Source: Phorcus lineatus | Taxonomy: Eukaryota; Mollusca; Gastropoda; Trochida; Trochidae | Direction of reading: 5' to 3' | DNA: 64,000 bases | Assembly: GCA_921293015.1 (NCBI GenBank) | Contig: OV121082.1 | Span: 48,628,971 to 48,692,970 of the forward strand | In this document: piece after piece, positions 48,190 to 58,450 of the stretch | Position numbering within the stretch: position 1 is the stretch's first letter | How the letters are laid out: every line of letters starts with the position of its first letter | Position numbers and translations under genes: made by a program | Notes under the pieces: generated by a model | Databases searched by the model: none | Told to the model about the DNA's origin: nothing | The model's input: only the letters and a program-made list of their open reading frames with translations

Positions 48190-49130
48190 CTGAAGCAGAA
48201 TCATAAAGCACATTGGTCAAGCGGAGCGCAGAGGGACATGTATCTACTATCCATGGATACTGGGTACTATAGTTACCCTATGTGTGTAATACACATGATA
48301 CATGATATAGGTACAGAGAGCATTATCAGTCGAGAGAAACAGGATCTACACTTCATTAACTATTCACCCTGATAGAATCTATCATGTCACTTACACATTC
48401 ACATCAATCTTTGATCTGATCTACTTATTGTTCAAAATGGCATCAGTTAGCGAGAGCCAAAACGCCACATATGGATTTAGTAATTAAAGTGATTATTTAC
48501 TTGTTGATCTAATTATAATTGATAACGTACTGCCAAACAACGTTGTATACATATGTTGGTATGACATAACTGGGAAGAAATTAAAACAGTCATATTCATG
48601 GTATTTATATTTATGAAAGAATACATCATATACAAACAAAACAGATAAATCTAATATGTATGTTATATTTGAATTTTCCTTTTAAAGTCCTTCCTCTTTA
48701 AGTCTTTTAAAATTTTGGATAAAGCGGTAAATAATATATTTTGACGGAAGAAGGTCAAGCTGTTTTGGGGTATATAAACTGTCCAAAAGTTGTCACATTA
48801 AAACGACTGTTTTAATAAACAAAATGATATTTCTGCACATTTATAGTTGCAATATTTGTATTATTTTATTTGTGATATTTTTCACCAGAATTAATAGTTT
48901 CTTTTGAGGGATAACACGTTAAGAGTTCTCACACTTGTTGTGACATCTTTAAAGATGAATATTCATCATATACAAAACTACTTAAAATACACCACAAATT
49001 ATCAAATAATGTTATTCACAACTCATTTCTATGTTTTATAGATGAATAATTACATCCTTAATGAGAGATTTTGCTTCATAAAAAAATGATTATCAAGATT
49101 TACTACGTCGATATCATTAATGGTTTAATG
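48190..49130. other. No supported gene
   Basis: A+T-rich; a plus-strand frame at 48181-48372 overlaps the minus exon candidate and has no acceptor. Confidence 0.45.
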
Positions 49131-49132
49131 AG

Positions 49133-49333
49133 AGTAGCCAAGATTGTTTAAAAGTAGCCTTCCATGAGTTACTATGATTTGAAATAATTCAAGAATATCT
49201 GCAAACAACAAGCAAAACGCTCTACCCATTCCATTGTTATAAGCAATCATTTTAAATGCTCTGAGAAGCAAACACAAATTCATTAAGGTAATCTTTACAG
49301 TCGGTGATAAATCGGCGGTTGGGATGCATACTC
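49133..49333 (-). CDS. Weak exon candidate behind a strong acceptor
   Basis: Minus strand: CATCACTCTTTTTTTATTCCTTAG is an outstanding acceptor. After it one frame (VCIPTADLSPTVKITLMNLC and onward) is open for 66 codons to a TAA at about 49133; another (SMHPNRRFITDCKDYLNEF) is open for 26. No good donor is present; ATA|GTAACT is the best. The true right-hand frame and end are uncertain. Confidence 0.25.
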
Positions 49334-51467
49334 CTAAGGAATAAAAAAAGAGTGATGTTTGCTGTTACACCTTGTAATAATATGTACGGCGATTGGAGCA
49401 TGTTCTCGTGGTGTAGAGTCCAGGTTGAAATCATCATTATTATAATTGAGTTATGACTTCTTTAAATAGTCTGGTCACAATGGCTTGACAAAAAAACTAC
49501 AAGCACCTGTCAAACAAATCAGGTAGGAACAAATCATATCAAAATATAGTTTCCTGTGATAACCGGTAACTAGCTTGTATTTCCAAACATGAGAATTCAG
49601 TTAATCCATGTTGTCATTGTAAACAGATGACTTTAAAGGAACCTTCATATCAAATGACACATAACCCTGCACATATCAAATTAATTATCAAGACAATGGG
49701 TTAAATACGCACTGATCTGTGTCACTCTTACACAACAGAAATACTTAGATTTTTAAGTTTCTTGACTTTTCACATTATTTGGAAATGTATACGTGTGACG
49801 TTGTTGGTGCAAGGAACAAAAGAGGTTAAAAAGAACATAATGTTGCATACCCTTGTGTTACTTTTCATACCATATTTGATCTTTTTTAAACCATTTAAAC
49901 ATCTGTCAAAATCTATATCATTTGTACTTCAGAATCTTCCTTATTTCTTCCCGAATTTATCATTGCAAACATTATTAAATCAATTAAATGTGAAATAAAA
50001 TGAAAGTAGTAGTTTAAAAACATCAAATTGTTTCTCCAGAACATATGGACCTATATAATGCCTTTAAATGTATGATTTAAAATTTTAACCATGTTGAAAT
50101 TCAAAAAAACTTTTCATAAATATATTCCCATTATAAGCCGGTATCAAATTCTAAAAATATGGACTTTATAAGGGTTATGTTGTTTCATAACAATTTTAAC
50201 AATTTAAAGAAAAGGAATTTTCATTAATACCCTCTGATTCTATTGTGTCTCCAATTAACATCAATCTTCAATTTCACCTAAACTAACTTTACTCAACCAT
50301 TAAAACAATTTTGAAATGTAAAAACTTTTCATGAAAATATTCCCATTCTAATCTTGTATCCAATCAATAACAATCCTCATTTACACAGAACTAATAGATC
50401 CAATTTGAAACATCCCAGGACAACATCAGCTAGATAAACCATGCCTGTCTTAATTGAAACCATCTGAGGCGCTATGTATCAGTTCCGATGCCATTGATAA
50501 CTAGACATAGAAACACATGAAAACAAAGAAACTTCTACAGTTTCACTGATAAAACAATACAGGGATCTCCAGTTACAAATGTAGATAGACCTAGCGACAG
50601 CATCCATAAATTAGCCCTGGGAATTATTATTTAAAAAGCTTATTTCACCACTGAGACAATGAATATGATCATATGGCAACTTTTATCTTGACCTCCAACC
50701 TCTTGATGGTGATCAGATTACAGAACACATTTTCCACATTTCTTGTTAAACGTTTATTGGCCATGTTGGCAAGATATGGGAATAGAATACCACTTGGAAA
50801 GGCCGTCACTTGATTAAGGCAAATCTGTCATCTGTGGCCTTCGACATTGCTAAGCTATCATTTTCACTCTCGCCTTTATGATTGTTTTTCTTGCAGCTTC
50901 AATGTTTTTAAGTTTTTATCAATCTGCACACATTTTTTGGCAATAAAGACGTTTATTACTTCATAATGAGTGGGGTGTAGATGGGAACCTTAGAGCACGT
51001 CTAATGCCTTTATTTTGTGAGATATTAAAGATTGTTTATTTGCTTTTAAATATCACAGGTTTTTCAAATAAATTTTAAAATTTAAAATACCAATTTAAAA
51101 ATTTATCATTTATTGATCTTAATGTTGAAATCAAACAATTCTGAAATTATATCTCAAGAATTTTTTAAATGTTTAAAAAGAAATTATCGTAATTTTATAT
51201 TTTCAGTTTTTCTGACTAACAAACATGATATGATGATGAAATCGATATAAGTGTTAACATTCTAAGTGAAAATGATTACCTATAAAAACTCATAAATATT
51301 TACTGCATAATTTTGTATGCATATGACTAATTGCATATAAATGATGATGATGTCACACTTTCATAATCTTGAGAAAGAGACAGCAAAAAAAGAAAATTAA
51401 TCTGAAAGATACAAGTGAATTTCAGAAACATTTTGCTAAAAATTATATCTAATGTCTCCTTCCCCAG
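49334..51467. other. A+T-rich, no supported gene
   Basis: No splice-bounded open stretch was seen on either strand. A 78-codon plus frame at 49762-49998 is hydrophobic, A+T-driven and without context. Confidence 0.45.
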
Positions 51468-51851
51468 TTTGTGTGCATATGGCCAGATGTAAATGTTTTC
51501 TCTGTTAATTCAGATTTTCACGGGTTGGTGCAATGCTACTGCAATGTTGATGTTGTCAAAGAAGATGTAGAAGCCCTCAAGGGCATCGCACACGCGAGTC
51601 TTCCGACGAGATATTACCCAGAAGACACTTCCTCAGAATGCTGGCCACAAAGGCAGGACAAACATGCGTTTAATTGTTCAGACAAACGTTGTAACAGTTT
51701 ATACAAGCAGAGAAATACCCAAATAGATGGACTGGAAACAACGTGTTTGCATTATCGGAGACAAACCAAACCTTGCGGCATTGTTCACATGACGGAACTC
51801 AAGTCTCGGGTGCTGCAGCATCAGCCTCGTCTTCACTTCATCAGATTTTGA
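51468..51851 (+). CDS. Candidate terminal exon, 127 codons
   Basis: Plus strand: acceptor AATGTCTCCTTCCCCAG opens in phase 0 a frame FVCIWPDVNVFSVNSDFHGL and onward to a TGA at 51849-51851. It contains CYCNVDVVKEDVEALKG and several further cysteines (SECWP, NCSDKRC, TTCLHY, KPCGIV), a spacing that could be extracellular. On minus, 51699-51941 is also open (81 codons) but lacks a comparable acceptor. It is one of the longest frames here and starts at a good splice site; no family recognised. Confidence 0.38.
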   Translation, partial: FVCIWPDVNVFSVNSDFHGLVQCYCNVDVVKEDVEALKGIAHASLPTRYYPEDTSSECWPQRQDKHAFNCSDKRCNSLYKQRNTQIDGLETTCLHYRRQTKPCGIVHMTELKSRVLQHQPRLHFIRF

Positions 51852-52739
51852 CCAATGGGAGCCCTCAAAGGCGTCATTCCATCTTTTTACAGATCTTAAG
51901 GCAAACTCGTCCGTAAAAATCACATCATGGATTAGAATCATCCTATGGATGGTTTATCAAATAATCTCCACCAATCTTAAGTCGATGTCCTCATCTCACT
52001 TTCACTAATCGCCAACAGCCGAGAGAGTTGCACAAATATTCATCATATTTCCCAGTTCTCTGCATCCCTGATTCTTACGAATTCTGATGTTTGAGGCATT
52101 TGGTGTTATAAATGTAGGGGCAAACAACCTTCACAACCCCTAAATCTGGACATAGCTTCTGTAGTAGATGAAAGGGGGGGCTATCTCACTTCTGGCACTG
52201 ACCTTGTGGTTTTGACTATTGGCGCCAATACTGGGCAATTTTGAGAACTCGTCTTGACTATTACAGTATATCTGGGGTTTTTAATTCATATTGCTTAACA
52301 TAAAAATTTTGATTTTGATATATATATTCATTTTAGAAAGCTTTGACTGCATTTGAAGTAATATAATTGAAAATTGGATAGTAGTATTAAGTTAGGTGTA
52401 AATTTTTTTATCACATTTTAACTTACAGCATTTACAAGTCACTCAACCAGGTCTAAAAACTTTCAGCCGGGGAAGGGTTGGATGGTTGCCAAGATCACAT
52501 TTTAATTTGAAGACATCTTCTCATTCTTTTCAAAAACTCACAGACTAAAGCATATTCAGGTAGGACATTGTCAAGATTACAATTCATTCAACTTTTTTTC
52601 TTTGACAAAAAAAATTCTGTTGGAGGAAAAATGTCGGCGTTCAACTTTGGTGGCCGTGCTTGTATACGGACGGAAGTGTGTGGATCATATTCATCCATCA
52701 AAGTGATTCTGATGTAACTCAAACCCAGTGTATCATCTG

Positions 52740-53180
52740 ATCAGCAATTACCAGATTTGATTCGCCCCATGCTTCTGCAGTTTTCTAATCCCATGAGTTC
52801 CAACTGACTTGGCAGGCAGAGAGGTAAAACCCTCTTGCTCACACCTTGCTGTTCCCCAATCGGGTCTGGTCCCGTGACAAACCAGCATCAGACGGGGAGC
52901 AGAGAACACCTTGTGTCCAGGATAATCTACTGACGGATTTATGGACAAACTTTCTTGTCCTCTGGATCTCCTTCTTCAGGAGATTGACCAATGACCTTTT
53001 CTGCCTGATTGACCAATATTGGGGATTGATACTGCACAAGAATAAGTTGATCCTGTTTGTCCTGGAATTGATTCAATTTCATAACAGCATAGTCTTGCAG
53101 GAAGCCGATGGCCTACAGGAGTATCAGATAGAAAAGATCTCCAGATAAGTGAAGCGAGTTGAGCCATCTTGTACACCAGG
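52740..53180 (-). CDS. G+C-raised patch with open frames on both strands
   Basis: Minus: ATG at 53165-53167 (CAAGATGG) opens 63 codons, MAQLASLIWRSFLSDTPVG and onward, to 52976; two further minus frames overlap it downstream (52839-53039 and 52748-52948). Plus: a 100-codon frame runs 52846-53148. Overlapping frames in shifted phases would suit an old coding element with frameshifts. The minus reading has the better start context. Product unknown. Confidence 0.28.
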
Positions 53181-53223
53181 TTTAGTCATGTCAGAGATAG
53201 CGAGGGTGGAGCAATCAGGTGAA

Positions 53224-53366
53224 TTGTCTCCCTTTCATCGCTCTCCAAATCTCAGTTCTCTGATCCCAAACCTACGGTTCTATTCATCTAAGGCTTTGTT
53301 TTTCTCTGCCCCTTCTACTCTCTGCTATCTCATAATGTTACAGGCAAAATTATCAAAGGGAGATAA
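53224..53366. mobile_element. MITE-like unit with TTRTCTCCCTTT ends
   Basis: TTGTCTCCCTTT at 53224-53235 is mirrored by AAAGGGAGATAA at 53355-53366 (one mismatch). The 119 bases between are unremarkable. The ends are variants of the AAGGGAGGTAAC motif found elsewhere in the window, so this may be a small inverted-repeat element or just two copies of the motif. Confidence 0.4.
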
Positions 53367-55439
53367 CCCTGAATAACAGATTTATGGCCATATGGTCAAT
53401 ATTTCAAAGGGTTCTCTGATGTCTTAATAGTTTATATTGTTGTGATCGCAGCAAGAATTTCTTGATGAAAACATACATTGTCACAACAAATTCTTTGTAG
53501 ACAACATTTTGCAAACGGTAATAATCATGATTGTAAATAGATATGAAAAGCTTTTATTCATAGCAACCTTTTTGGTTTGTAGAACTTTGAATGCCTAATG
53601 AATACTAATGCTTGCTGACTTTTTGATCTGCAATGCTTACTTTGGAAGTTTCAATAAGGGTTTTGGTGTGTAAACTGTTGGAAGGAATATGAAATTATCA
53701 AATCACACAGAGAACGGACATGTATGCATACGCTGTCAATTCTAAAATTCTAATACTTTTTCTTTTCCTTTATGCAACAAATACCTAAAATATACAATCG
53801 CAAGTCAAGCATGATTCTTCATCTAAAGGACTAAAGGGACTAAAGATTCGCCTTCACACAAACTGTTTAACATATGCCAGCAAGACCTTCCGACATATTC
53901 TTAAGAGCTAACAAAACCGACCCCGTCCTTTCAATAGATACCCAAATTACCATAATCCCCATCCTCGACCATCATTTTCTACCCTGACTCTAATCAAGTC
54001 ACACAGAAGAGTTAATTTTCCAGCTCAGAGTACATTTTCACCGATTATTTCCTTCTAGCTGAGCGGAAAACCTCCAGCTTACTTGGGTTGTGATCACCTG
54101 GAAGGTGGCTGGTGACCCACATATAGCAAGGCGCTTGGGCCATGCAGGCACTACAATAGGGACAACAATAGCTAGGTCTTACCTACTCACACAATACCCT
54201 TCAGGTAACCCTATCTCACCACTCAGTTCTCTTGCTGTACACTCTATACATACACTTTATACACAACTGTCTTCGTCCGAAGTTAAAATATGATAGTTAA
54301 ACCACAAGTTATCTTACAACAGTTTCTTGTTTTCTAGACCTTCTTAGTATCAATTTTGAACCATAGCCTCCAGAAAGTTCATATCTGTCTTTTGTTCTTT
54401 GAAGTTTTGAAATCTATTAACTAATCTGTAAATTCCAGTATTATCTTGTCTTTTTTTTAAATATGATACTGTAGCTGATATATGTAAGAAAATCTAAAGT
54501 ATGTCAGTATCCATAATGTTGGGAAATACATAAGTAAAGACTTTAAAAGTGAACCAATAATTCAGCATTTATTGACAAAATTCAAGTCCATAAACAAAGA
54601 AAATGGCCAATACTTTTGATCTCACAGAGAAAATACAACAAAATCTTACAAATTTCTTCACACAGCAATGAACTTTGAAATTTTTTTAAAACTTGTTAAC
54701 ATGAAAGCATCTCCTAGGAAACTAAGAACTTGGAACTAAAAAGAATAACAAAATGAAATATTTCAACTGTAGGGGTCAGCAAATAGTGACATGTCACATG
54801 ATATGTTTCTTGAGCGCTTTCATGTGTATGTTTTGTCTGTAATTGCTACCTATCTCTGCTAATTGTACCTTCAACATCAGAGAGTTCTTACTATAATGTC
54901 ATCCTCTAGCTAGAGTGCTTATCTTCCCATTCACAAAATTTGAATGGTTCACGCTCTGAATATTACAGAATATACTCAATGAAAATCATTTTACTCTGTC
55001 GGAGTTTGGCACATGAAAAGCCGGACAACTTAAATCTTACAGGCAGCATTTGAATAATCACTGATGTCTTTGAGGGTACTATGAACCATGTAATTCAAAT
55101 CTATAACAGTTGCATACATTTTTTTAGTTCACTCACAAATATATCAGTTTTAATGTGATTCAATGTGGAAGAAATGCTGTTGTTATTGCCATTTCAAGGA
55201 TGAGGACATTTTGAAGTGCTATTCAAAACTTGCCATTTGTGTCAAAGCACACATTTAAAGATTTTTAGACACAAAATGAAATTTATAATGTAATTTTACA
55301 GTGTTGATTAAGCTTTAAAAGGAATTTTCCGCTGAGTTATAATACATGCTTTCAGGAACACCAAATTGTAATATAATTTCAAATGTTTTGTGTACCTTTT
55401 AAAAAGATCCAAACTTAAATATTTTTTTAACCTAAGCCT
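53367..55439. other. A+T-rich, no supported gene
   Basis: The frame at 54090-54293 (plus) has no splice or family support. Nothing else stands out. Confidence 0.45.
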
Positions 55440-56088
55440 TTGCAGCTCTTAACTCCAAGTAAGTCCAACTTATACCATCCACCTTCCCTTCTCATCACCA
55501 TTGTGCCAAGCGTATAACCCAACAATCCAACAGGCATCCATTTCTTTTTTACATCTACCTTGCCTCTCTCCCTCCCCTAATCACCTTTCCCTTATCCTCT
55601 CACTTTCTCCCTCCATATTCTCTAGCAACTTCATACAATCCCCTTTCTATGACCTCCCTCCCCCTGCTAAATCACAATTAAGTGTGTAGTTAAAAACGAT
55701 CCCATCTTTAGTGCCATCTTTTATTCCAACCACTGACAAATTCACCATCACTCCCACCATTCTCTCCCACCTCTTGCATTCCATTCCCATTTTTCTACAC
55801 ATCCCATGAATCTACATTACATCTTCACATCTAATGGTTTCACATATCCCATGAATCTACATTACATCTTCACATCATATAATTTCACATATCCCATCCA
55901 AGTGTTTATTTTCTCTACTTTGCCAAACTACCTTGCTAACCCCTTTTTCACATCTCCCCATTACGTCATGCCACCACCACCCTATTTTAACTTCACTTTG
56001 TTCCACACACAAGCTCTGAATGGCGATGTCCCTATCTCCCTACCCCATGTAGATGTTAAACAAACTCTAATTGTTTTCTACAAAAGCA
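55440..56088 (+). repeat. Pyrimidine-rich strand, about 600 bp
   Basis: The plus strand is dominated by C and T (CTCTCCCTCCCCTAATCACC, CTCACTTTCTCCCTCC, CTATGACCTCCCTCCCCC), with few G. It contains the 45-bp duplication and ends in an acceptor-like AG next to the exon candidate at 56093. Plus-strand frames through it (55501-55689, 55806-56096) are products of this bias. Confidence 0.7.
55799..55899. repeat. Tandem duplication, 45 bp, 2.2 copies
   Basis: ATCCCATGAATCTACATTAC starts at 55801 and 55846 and its first six bases again at 55891. The second copy differs at the CTAATGG / ATATAAT part. Confidence 0.9.
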
Positions 56089-56092
56089 GCAG

Positions 56093-56182
56093 ATGAAGTC
56101 TCACAGGAGCCAATTGCAAGACAAGATCAAAAGTTTCCAAGATAGAAACAGACACGTTCAAGATTTTAGCCAAACAAACAAG
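56093..56182 (+). CDS. Candidate exon with strong donor
   Basis: Plus strand: preceded by TTGTTTTCTACAAAAGCAGCAG (either AG could be used), 30 open codons MKSHRSQLQDKIKSF then QDRNRHVQDFSQTNK end exactly at ACAAG|GTAAGT, a near-perfect donor. The sequence is charged and glutamine-rich, helix-like. The long pyrimidine tract upstream would be an extreme acceptor context. It may belong with the exon candidates at 41138 and 51468, but 51468 looks terminal, so a different gene is equally likely. Confidence 0.4.
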
Positions 56183-57596
56183 GTAAGTGTCATCCTGGGC
56201 TAGATGTTGTATATACAACTTCAATTACATATATACACTCCTCAATTACTTATCTGTAAAAAAAAAGCCAGCAGCGCCAAATTTCACAATGGCGTCGCAT
56301 CTTTCCGATCTTTGGCGGCAACGGAACATCTCAATCATCAGGAAGAATGACAAAGACACAAATATCATTTCATAAATGAAATAACGCCTATTTTTATTCA
56401 TATCTCCTGCAATTGGGCAGATAACATCCTTTCAGAAGAATAATAGCTCTTATGAAGAGTTTGGAACGGAAGACACGCGATAAGTGATAAATAATTAGAA
56501 GCAATTGGTAGAGGTGCTTATCAGGGTGCAAGCGTGTTACTCAGACTAAACAAGTGGAGAGTCGTTAGTCTCTGTAACAAACAACCTCAGATAAACCTGT
56601 TATTGCAATCACGCTTTTCCGTAGAAACTGCTAGATCTGGACTCTTTCAAAACTCCTCACCCTAGTTCTCAGACTGCAAATGGAAAAGTCTAAGACTCCA
56701 ACATTTGTGTGTAAAAAGTTTGGTAAATATTACCACACCCATAGATAGGGACCTAACGTTGGTCTCGATTCGCCAGACTGTCTCCAAGCTGCATGCTTAG
56801 ATCAACCCCCAATTTATCTTAATGATGCCAACAGAGTTTGCAATATTTCTACGCCTATCAAATAATACCTCTGTGCAAAAAATGTCCCAAAAAAGAGTAT
56901 TACAGGCTGTTCTTGGCAATGATATGGCTTCCAACACTTGATAACTCCTCATAGGCTGAGAAACACTTAATTCTCTTTCCATGGAATTTTGGGGGTTAAA
57001 TGTTTGTTTTTGATACACATCACTTGTTGCGATAGCATCATGTGTCAATCAAGGCAGAACTACTTAGCAACATAACTGGCACTTTTTCACATCGTTTTTT
57101 GATCATAAGCAACTAAAATAGGCATCAGATTTTCCCGCCTGTCTCCACTAAAGTCGCCCCTCTAACCTTAGGTCTAATGCATCTCTTCATCGAGGGAGGT
57201 TTTTCTGTCATATTCTACTTAACTTTCCTAGATTCAGCCTCTATTTTACACATAAACTTTATCCACATCATGCAGACTGTGAAAGTGATTTACTTTCAAG
57301 AACAACTTTTATGTTTGCTGTCTAAACAGACTCAATTTATATGCATTCTATAACAATAAAGCAAAAGCTAGGAAAATAGTTATTTAGATGTGTTTACAAA
57401 ATAAATACAATTCAATGAAAATATATTTATATTTGGAATGCAAGTGTGGAAATATATAAGCAAGTCTTGTTTGTAATTGTTTCGACAACATTCTCCTAAT
57501 TAAAACTTAAAGTAAAAAGATAAATAGCACAAATATTTTCATGTTTTAATTTCTCATCTTTCATGAAAAAAAGCTTACAAATCTCGATGGGCATAA
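56183..57596. other. No supported gene; two TTTGGCG motifs
   Basis: At 56270-56320 the plus strand has GCGCCAAAT and TTTGGCGGC, both E2F-like, around an ATGGCG in good context (56289; MASHLSDLWRQRNIS). No donor follows before the stop, so I do not call a gene. Confidence 0.4.
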
Positions 57597-57627
57597 TAAG
57601 ACTAAAGACTTTAAGACTTTAGTCTTA
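57597..57627. repeat. Perfect 11-bp hairpin
   Basis: TAAGACTAAAG (57597-57607) mirrors CTTTAGTCTTA (57617-57627) around nine bases that themselves repeat the motif (ACTTTAAGA). Confidence 0.75.
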
Positions 57628-58431
57628 AACTTAGAATTGTATTAATTCTGTCTAATAATGATGTTAGGTAAAATAACCCCTTATCTGCAGTCGGCTGGAG
57701 AAATTACATGAATGAATCAATGATGAATGATGATTCCCCATATTCACACATACTTTAAGATCAAGAGATTTAGTCTACGTAAACTGCCCAATGGAGACAT
57801 TTTGAGAAAAGAGTGATTTCCTGATGTCATCTGGTCCTGAAATAGATATTAGATATCATTTTCCGAGACCTGCAGTTTTATAGCACTGATATCCATTTTG
57901 TAATATCATATATAATTTATATAAATTGACAGATACAATATAATATATGTGACTCAAAATATGACTCAAAAGTGTTAAAAATAAATCAGTGGTAATAGCA
58001 AGAATATGTCTCCTGGCCAACTCACAGTATAGAAAAACCAGGCTTTTGGTTGATATCCAAATGAGTCACTTTAAATAACGCTGTTGGATTATGTCATGAT
58101 TCGGAAAACCCACTTGTAGCGTAATTATCTCACAGGAAATCGTAATGTCTGAAGAAAGAGGCCGAGACACAAAGAATTCACATCCGGGATTTTGCGACAG
58201 GGGTCACATGTTTCAAACATCATGACAGACACAAGTCAACTTTTAATCAGTAAAATTCATTTATCATTTAGTGGGTTATTATTTTGAAGAAATCCTACTA
58301 GCAATCTTAACTTTTTCTTCCTGGTCCATAATTATCCTGAGATAGCTAATTTCTATCTGAATACACATGAAATAAGGAGCCCAAAAAATAAATTACGGAT
58401 GAAGGAACATTTAATTTATTAAAATTTTTCA

Positions 58432-58450
58432 TAGACTAAATTTTAGTCTA
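58432..58450. repeat. Palindrome TAGACTAAA / TTTAGTCTA
   Basis: Nine-base perfect arms, one-base spacer. The same heptamer GACTAAA/TTTAGTC also builds the hairpin at 57597 and occurs singly near 57769. Confidence 0.7.

Noticed and set aside
55501-55689. Ser/Pro-rich plus-strand frame, and the repeated-peptide frame at 55806-56096
   Set aside because: Both arise from the pyrimidine bias and the 45-bp duplication, whose period is a multiple of three.
56289-56375. ATGGCG start codon in good context with flanking E2F-like sites
   Set aside because: No donor before the stop codon, and a 28-residue product is unsupported.
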